Shown: one piece after another, positions 62,401 to 64,000 of the stretch
How the letters are laid out: the number at the start of each line of letters is the position of its first letter
Position numbering within the stretch: the stretch's first letter is position 1
NCBI GenBank assembly: GCA_029718625.1
Contig: CM056395.1
Coordinates: 19,308,309 to 19,372,308 of the forward strand
Source: Synaphobranchus kaupii
Lineage: Eukaryota > Chordata > Actinopteri > Anguilliformes > Synaphobranchidae
DNA: 64,000 bases
Direction of reading: 5' to 3'
Made by a program: the position numbers and the translations under genes
The notes under the pieces: model-generated
Databases searched by the model: none
Seen by the model: only the letters and a program-made list of their open reading frames with translations
Told to the model about the DNA's origin: nothing

Positions 62401-64000
62401 CCGCAACAAAAATCGCAGCTCCCACTACACCCAAAGCTCCAAGTGGAACTGCAGCCCCAAGTACAACCGCAGCTCCCACTACAACCACATCACCCACTAC
62501 AACCATCACTACAACTGCTGTCCATACTACAACTTCAGCCCTCACTACAACAGCAGCCTCTACTACAACAGCATCTCCCACTACAACTGCAGCACCCACT
62601 ACAACTGCAGAACCGACTACAACTGCAGCTCCCACTACGAATTCAGCACCCACTACAACAGCAGCACCCTCTACAACTGCAGCACCAACTACAACTTCAG
62701 CCCTCGCCTCAACTGCAGCTCCCACTACATCAGCAGCCTCCACTACAACTGCAGCCCACACTACAATAGCAGCCCCCACTACAACTGCAGCTCCCACTAC
62801 AACTGCAGCCCTCACTACAACTGCAGCCCCCACTACAACTACAGCCCCCACTACAACAGCAGCCTCCACTAAAACAGCATCTCCCGCTGCAACTGCAGCC
62901 CTCACTACAACAGCAGCACCCTCTACAACTGCAGCACCAAGTACAACTGCATCCCCAACTACAACTGCAGCTCCCACTACAACTGCAGCCCTCACTACAA
63001 CAGCAGCACCCTCTACAACTGCAGCACCAACAACAACTGCAGCCCCAACTACAACTTCAGCCCCCGACTCAACTGCAGCTCCCACTACATCAGCAGCCTC
63101 CACTACAACTACAGCCCACACTGCAACAGCAGCCCCCACTACAACTGCAACCCTCACTACAACTGCAGCTCACACTACAACTGCAGTGCCAACTACAACT
63201 TCAGCCTCTACAACAGCATCTCCCACTACAACTGCAGCACCCACTACAACTGCAGAACGAACTACAACTGCTGCTCCCACTACGAATTCAGCCCCCACTA
63301 CAACAGCAGCACCCTCTACAACTGCAGCACCAACAACAACTGCAGCCCCAACTACAACTTCAGCCCCCGCCTCAACTGCATCTCCCACTACATCAGCAGC
63401 CTCCACTACAACTGCAGCCCACACTACAACAGCAGCCCCCACTACAACTGCAGCTCCCACTACAACTGCAGCCCTCACTACAACTGCAGCCCCCACTACA
63501 ACTACGGCCCCCACTACAACAGCAGCCTCCACTAAAACAGCATCTCCCGCTGCAACTGCAGCTCACACTACAACTGCAGCACAAACAACAACTGCAGTCC
63601 CAACTACAACTTCAGCCTCTACAACAGCATCTCCCACTACAACTGCAGCACCAACAACAACTGCAGTCCCAACTACAACTTCAGCCTCTACAACAGCATC
63701 TCCCACTACAACTGCAGCACCCACTACAACTGCAGAACCAACTACAACTGCAGCTCCCACTACGAATTCAGCCCCCACTACAACAGCGGCACCCTCTACA
63801 ACTGCAGCACCAACAACAACTGCAGCCCACACTACAACAGCAGCCCCCACTACAACTGCAGCCCACACTACAACTGAAGCCCCCACTACAACTGCAGCTC
63901 CCATTACAACTGCAGCCCCCACTACAACTACAGCCCCCACTACAACAGCAGGCTCTACTAAAACAGCATCTCCCGCTGCAACTGCAGCTCCCACTACAAC
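1..64000 (+). CDS. Giant Thr/Pro/Ala-rich mucin-like protein, internal repeat domain (both ends outside window)
   Basis: Seen: one phase, translating as repeated P-T-T-T-A-A, runs across the window for about 21,331 codons without an in-frame stop, provided five single-C insertions are discounted. Position 1 of the hexapeptide varies (P, S, H, L, Q, rarely Y), positions 2-4 are almost always Thr, and positions 5-6 are A/S/P/V/T/E. About half of residues are Thr. Charged residues occur only in recurring landmark units (T-S-R, T-K-I, A-E-P, P-D-P). I found one Cys and almost no aromatic residues. No signal peptide, membrane segment or folded domain is visible. Known: dense Thr/Ser with Pro and few Cys is typical of O-glycosylated mucin tandem-repeat domains, which are often encoded by one large exon. 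Inferred: a secreted or cell-surface mucin. Other Thr-rich surface, glue or cell-wall proteins have similar composition, so the family is not proven. The start and stop codons are not in the window. Confidence 0.72.
3280..9246 (+). repeat. Higher-order repeat unit B, 5,967 bp (1,989 codons)
   Basis: Bounded by the GTG ACA ACT GCA GCA CCC module at 3280 and its copy at 9247. The stretch 3280 to about 4,555 repeats at 9247 to about 10,522. Near 4,560-4,670 it carries a 108-bp (six-hexapeptide) expansion that repeats the S-G-P-T-T-T-S-A module and is absent from unit C. In total it is 2,241 bp longer than unit C. The length is a multiple of 3 but not of 18. Confidence 0.82.
9247..12972 (+). repeat. 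Higher-order repeat unit C, 3,726 bp (1,242 codons)
   Basis: From the GTG module at 9247 to the next at 12973. Landmark spacing 450, 735, 540, 483, 981 corresponds to unit B with its middle 2.2 kb missing: 10540, 11080, 11563, 12544 match 6814, 7354, 7837, 8818 at offset 3,726 and 847, 1387, 1870, 2851 at offset 9,693. Confidence 0.82.
12973..17820 (+). repeat. Class I mosaic rich in P-V-T-T-A-A modules
   Basis: After the third GTG module the regular unit B/C order breaks. New modules appear: A-P-V-T-T-A-A-P-T-T-S-A-A-S (14155, 14496, 17157, 17570), P-T-R-T-A-A (about 14750) and A-A-Y-I-T-T-A-A (about 16422). Parts recur downstream: 14,750 matches 20,111 (offset 5,361) and 16,422 matches 21,282 (offset 4,860), so about 501 bp (167 codons) differ between the two copies. 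Confidence 0.7.
17821..27506 (+). repeat. Roughly 9.7-kb tandem duplication, unit 1
   Basis: Matches 27,507 to about 37,600. Markers correspond at nearly constant offset: 17,875 with 27,561 (9,686), 18,751 with 28,437 (9,686), P-T-R-T-A-A 20,111 with 29,799 (9,688), A-A-Y-I-T-T 21,282 with 30,970 (9,688), then 23,615 with 33,698 and 24,815 with 34,898 (10,083), and 26,469 with 36,548 (10,079). Match begins just after mismatches at 17,803 and 17,820. Internally it contains a 4,860-bp repeat with 16,422-21,281. Confidence 0.8.
23417..26356 (+). CDS. Mucin-like repeat domain, segment 2 (phase 2, 980 codons)
   Basis: Continuation of the same Thr-rich phase after the +1 C at 23411-23416. It reads P-T-T-T-A-A throughout, with PTSR landmarks at about 23,615 and 24,815. 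It contains an N-A-T sequon near 24,713 and a GTG AAA variant (A-P-V-K-T-A-A) at 26204. It ends at the C run 26355-26359, which has five C, against four in the sister copy at 36435-36438. The segment is a copy of roughly 33.6-36.4 kb, where the same phase is uninterrupted. Confidence 0.6.
26358..29240 (+). CDS. Mucin-like repeat domain, segment 3 (phase 3, 961 codons)
   Basis: Continuation in phase 3. It carries PTSR landmarks at about 26,469 and 28,437 and P-V-T-T-A-A modules at 27702 and 27897. The junction between the two roughly 10-kb tandem units lies inside it (about 27,507-27,540). It ends at the six-C run 29236-29241; the sister copy at 19550-19554 has five. Confidence 0.6.
29242..29328 (+). 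CDS. Mucin-like repeat domain, segment 4 (phase 1, 29 codons)
   Basis: Short stretch between two +1 C sites only about 90 bp apart. In phase 1 it reads T-T-P-A-P-T-T-T-P-V-L-T-T-T-A-A and onward, the normal repeat. It ends at the C run 29327-29331 (five C); the sister at 19640-19643 has four. The phase then moves to 2. Two insertions this close with no third leave a net +2, so they do not compensate each other. Confidence 0.55.
29330..40942 (+). CDS. Mucin-like repeat domain, segment 5 (phase 2, 3,871 codons)
   Basis: Uninterrupted Thr-rich phase over 11.6 kb. It covers most of the second roughly 10-kb tandem unit, the 2.85-kb subunits, and the displaced copy of the 5.1-6.2 kb segment. N-A-T sequons recur near 34,790 and 37,640. 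It ends at the six-C run 40938-40943, immediately at the border between class I and class II repeats. Phase 2 then runs on out of register as L-N-C-S-S-H-Y until a stop at 41270-41272. Confidence 0.65.
33698..36547 (+). repeat. 2,850-bp tandem subunit, copy 1
   Basis: 33,698, 34,135 and 34,898 match 36,548, 36,985 and 37,748 at an offset of 2,850 bp (950 codons). It contains two PTSR landmarks 1,200 and 1,650 bp apart and one N-A-T sequon near 34,790. The same subunit occurs at 23,615-26,468, inside the first roughly 10-kb unit. Confidence 0.8.
36548..39400 (+). repeat. 2,853-bp tandem subunit, copy 2
   Basis: Second tandem copy; 3 bp longer because of one Thr codon (CCA ACA ACA ACT against CCA ACA ACT). 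A partial third copy starts at 39,401 and runs to about 39,700. The sequences at 34,791 and 37,641 match closely enough that even their out-of-frame shadow ORFs are 498 and 499 codons long. Confidence 0.8.
39720..40930 (+). repeat. Displaced copy of the segment at about 5,060-6,228
   Basis: Landmarks 40,205 and 40,763 match 5,503 and 6,061 at an offset of 34,702 bp. Rare variants are shared: T-P-V-P-T-I-T-A-A, A-A-R-T-T-T (CCCGCACTAC), T-S-V-P, and A-P-N-T-I-A-A. The left part has an offset of about 34,666 because of a 36-bp (two-unit) difference near 40,100. The copy ends where class II begins. Confidence 0.78.
40944..64000 (+). CDS. Mucin-like repeat domain, segment 6 (phase 3, 7,685 codons, class II repeats)
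   Basis: Phase 3 is open from the class border to the last base, so the 3' end is truncated by the window. It has no in-phase ATG except internal T-M-N-S-A codons (near 44116, 49412, 56357), so ORF callers that require a start miss it although it is the real phase. All potential stop triplets I checked fall out of phase (for example ACT AAA ACA, ACA ATA GCA, ACT GTA GTC). Recurrent landmarks are P-T-K-I-A-A, P-S-G-T-A-A, a run of seven Thr followed by A-V-H, T-A-E-P, T-T-N-S-A-P and S-A-P-A-S-T-A-A. About 30 codons at 59,640-59,728 are read out of register and then restored. The only Cys codon I found is at 56124-56126. Confidence 0.65.
43191..44398 (+). repeat. Class II duplicated block a, copy 1
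   Basis: Matches 48,489-49,714. The offset is 5,298 bp (43,459 with 48,757) until about 44,340, then 5,316 bp because the second copy has one extra 18-bp P-T-T-T-T-A unit near 49,640. Confidence 0.75.
44216..45763 (+). repeat. 1,548-bp tandem duplication, copy 1
   Basis: Followed directly by a copy at 45,764-47,311. The ACTACGAATT marker at 44,223 matches 45,771, and P-S-G-T-A-A at 45,151 matches 46,699; both offsets are 1,548 bp (516 codons, 86 units of 18 bp). Confidence 0.8.
45764..47311 (+). repeat. 1,548-bp tandem duplication, copy 2
   Basis: Copy of 44,216-45,763; few differences (for example AAATGCATCC at about 45,014 against CAACTGCATCC here). Part of it, from about 45,947, is also the start of a block repeated 3,768 bp downstream. 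Confidence 0.8.
45947..48472 (+). repeat. Class II block b, copy 1
   Basis: Matches 49,715-52,222. The offset is 3,768 bp at 46,699/50,467 and 3,750 bp at 48,118/51,868, because the second copy lacks one 18-bp A-A-Q-T-T-T unit near 51,200. Confidence 0.78.
48489..49714 (+). repeat. Class II duplicated block a, copy 2
   Basis: Copy of 43,191-44,398 with one additional hexapeptide and scattered substitutions (for example ACT ACT ACT at about 49,092 in place of ACT ACA ACT). Confidence 0.75.
49715..52222 (+). repeat. Class II block b, copy 2
   Basis: Copy of 45,947-48,472 minus one hexapeptide. Carries A-P-T-T-S-E (ACATCCGAA, about 50,452) where the other copies have ACACCCGAA. Confidence 0.78.
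51204..53243 (+). repeat. 2,040-bp tandem duplication, copy 1
   Basis: P-S-G-T-A-A at 51,868 matches 53,908, and many other markers match at the same 2,040-bp offset (680 codons). Both copies end at a T-V-V-P variant (ACTGTAGTCCC). The period is a multiple of 3 but not of 18. Confidence 0.82.
53244..55283 (+). repeat. 2,040-bp tandem duplication, copy 2
   Basis: Copy of 51,204-53,243 with very few differences, for example CCAGCCACC at about 54,875 where copy 1 has CCAGCCCCC. Near identity points to recent unequal exchange, or to a misassembled duplicate. Confidence 0.82.
59626..59760 (+). other. Rearranged patch with locally shifted but restored reading frame
   Basis: The normal order P-T-K-I-A-A-P-T-T-P-K-A-P-S-G is disturbed. 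At 59,637-59,646 the junction reads AACAAAAAATTG where other copies have AACAAAAATCG, shifting the phase. The P-S-G module is then fused directly to T-T-T-S-P by loss of 36 bp. A 64-bp tandem duplication (GCTCCAAGTGGAAC at 59,669 and again at 59,733) adds one base more than 63 and restores the phase. About 30 codons are therefore read as K-K-L-Q-L-P-L-H-P-K-L-Q and similar, with no stop. Confidence 0.75.
61214..62029 (+). repeat. 816-bp tandem duplication, copy 1
   Basis: P-S-G-T-A-A at 61,627 matches 62,443. Both copies share rare variants: ACT AAA ATA GCC (T-K-I-A), GCC GCA ACA AAA, S-A-L-A-S-T and T-I-A-A. The length is 272 codons. One visible difference is AGGATCTCCC at about 61,754 against AGCATCTCCC. 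Confidence 0.82.
62030..62845 (+). repeat. 816-bp tandem duplication, copy 2
   Basis: Copy of 61,214-62,029. The first copy's end (CAGCTCACAC) is the exchange junction; the second continues with CAGCCCCCAC. Confidence 0.82.

Larger units (their letters stand above)
1..64000 (+). repeat. 18-bp coding minisatellite, base unit of the whole window
   Basis: The unit is approximately CCC ACT ACA ACT GCA GCN. Variation concentrates in the first codon (CCC, CCA, TCC, CAC, CTC, CAA) and the last two (GCA/TCA, then GCC/GCA/GCT), while ACT ACA AC(T/A) is nearly constant. The + strand is A/C-rich (about 14 of 18 bases) with G almost confined to GCA/GCC codons. Most units carry a CTGCAG hexamer across the Thr-Ala codon boundary. 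Some units are 15 bp: one type lacks the Pro codon (A-A-T-T-T-A-A), another lacks a Thr (S-A-S-T-T-T-A-S). These units break the 18-bp register but keep the reading frame. Confidence 0.95.
40944..64000 (+). repeat. Class II repeat array (PSGTAA-landmark modules)
   Basis: PTSR is absent after about 40,763. The new landmark P-S-G-T-A-A (AGTGGAACTGCAG) occurs at 41446, 42679, 43459, 45151, 46699, 48118, 48757, 50467, 51868, 53908, 55630, 58012, 59290, 60829, 61627 and 62443, with a variant P-S-R-T-A-A at about 56,947. It is usually preceded by P-T-K-I-A-A-P-T-T-P and followed by P-T-T-T-T-S-P, a seven-Thr run (or T-T-T-I-T-T-T), A-V-H, then T-A-S-P, T-A-E-P, T-T-N-S-A-P, P-S-T-T-A-A and A-S-T-A-A. 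The T-T-N-S unit contains GAATTC, which I see only in this class. Confidence 0.87.

Noticed and set aside
1..64000. CRISPR array or bacterial adhesin repeat
   Set aside because: Units are contiguous with no unique spacers, period 18 bp, and no cas genes. The scale, lack of any neighbouring gene and Thr-Pro-Ala composition fit a eukaryotic mucin better.
1..64000. Non-coding satellite DNA
   Set aside because: Only one of six phases is stop-free throughout, period shifts keep to multiples of 3 even when the 18-bp register is lost, and Thr codons are spared from change. Not fully excluded without transcript evidence.
1..64000. Antifreeze glycoprotein-type polyprotein (Thr-Ala-Ala repeats with cleavable spacers)
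   Set aside because: Those proteins use a strict tripeptide T-A-A/T-P-A with a 9-bp period. Here the unit is a hexapeptide with a Thr triplet and regular Pro. The Arg landmarks are a superficial resemblance.
1..64000. Introns within the array
   Set aside because: I see no GTAAGT or GTGAGT donors and no polypyrimidine tract before an AG; T is scarce on the + strand. The frame continues without needing any removal except the five single C bases.

Overview
The whole 64-kb window is one kind of sequence: a compound minisatellite with a basic 18-bp unit (about CCC ACT ACA ACT GCA GCN) that reads as the hexapeptide P-T-T-T-A-A on the + strand. I see no unique sequence, tRNA or rRNA gene, transposon, CRISPR array, recognisable promoter, terminator or splice signal. 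The best reading is that the window lies inside the Thr/Pro/Ala/Ser (mucin-type) repeat domain of one giant gene whose two ends both lie outside. That layout suggests a eukaryote, most likely an animal with a secreted or surface mucin. The species cannot be named from the sequence, and the functional class is inferred from composition only.

Reading frame. The PTTTAA phase can be followed from base 1 to base 64000, about 21,331 codons, with no in-frame stop that I can find. It is interrupted five times, each time by one extra C in a poly-C run (23411-23416, 26355-26359, 29236-29241, 29327-29331, 40938-40943), so the open phase steps 1>2>3>1>2>3. For the first four, a near-identical sister copy elsewhere in the window has the normal C count. 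These are therefore probably homopolymer errors in the assembly, although fresh mutations cannot be excluded. The other five frames contain many stops; their long ORFs (V/G/A-rich on the - strand, L/Q/P-rich and H/Y/N/S-rich on the + strand) are shadows of the repeat.

Layout. Class I array, 1 to about 40,940: PTTTAA units with 42 landmark modules containing P-T-S-R-A-A. It is organised as (i) a 5,967-bp/3,726-bp higher-order repeat at 1-12,972; (ii) a mosaic rich in P-V-T-T-A-A modules at 12,973-17,820; (iii) a tandem duplication of about 9.7-10.1 kb (about 17,821-27,506 and 27,507-37,600), which contains 2.85-kb subunits that continue to about 39,700; (iv) a displaced copy, at 39.7-40.9 kb, of the segment near 5.1-6.2 kb. 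Class II array, 40,944 to 64,000: the same hexapeptide base but different landmarks (P-S-G-T-A-A, P-T-K-I-A-A, a T7 run before A-V-H, T-T-N-S-A, P-A-S-T-A-A), with its own duplications of 1,548, about 3,768, about 5,298, 2,040 and 816 bp. The period shifts I measured are multiples of 3 but often not of 18, which is what a protein-coding constraint would leave.

The product would be extremely Thr-rich (about half of residues), nearly free of Cys and aromatic residues, with thousands of potential O-glycosylation sites. Non-repetitive N- and C-terminal domains that could identify the family must lie outside the window.
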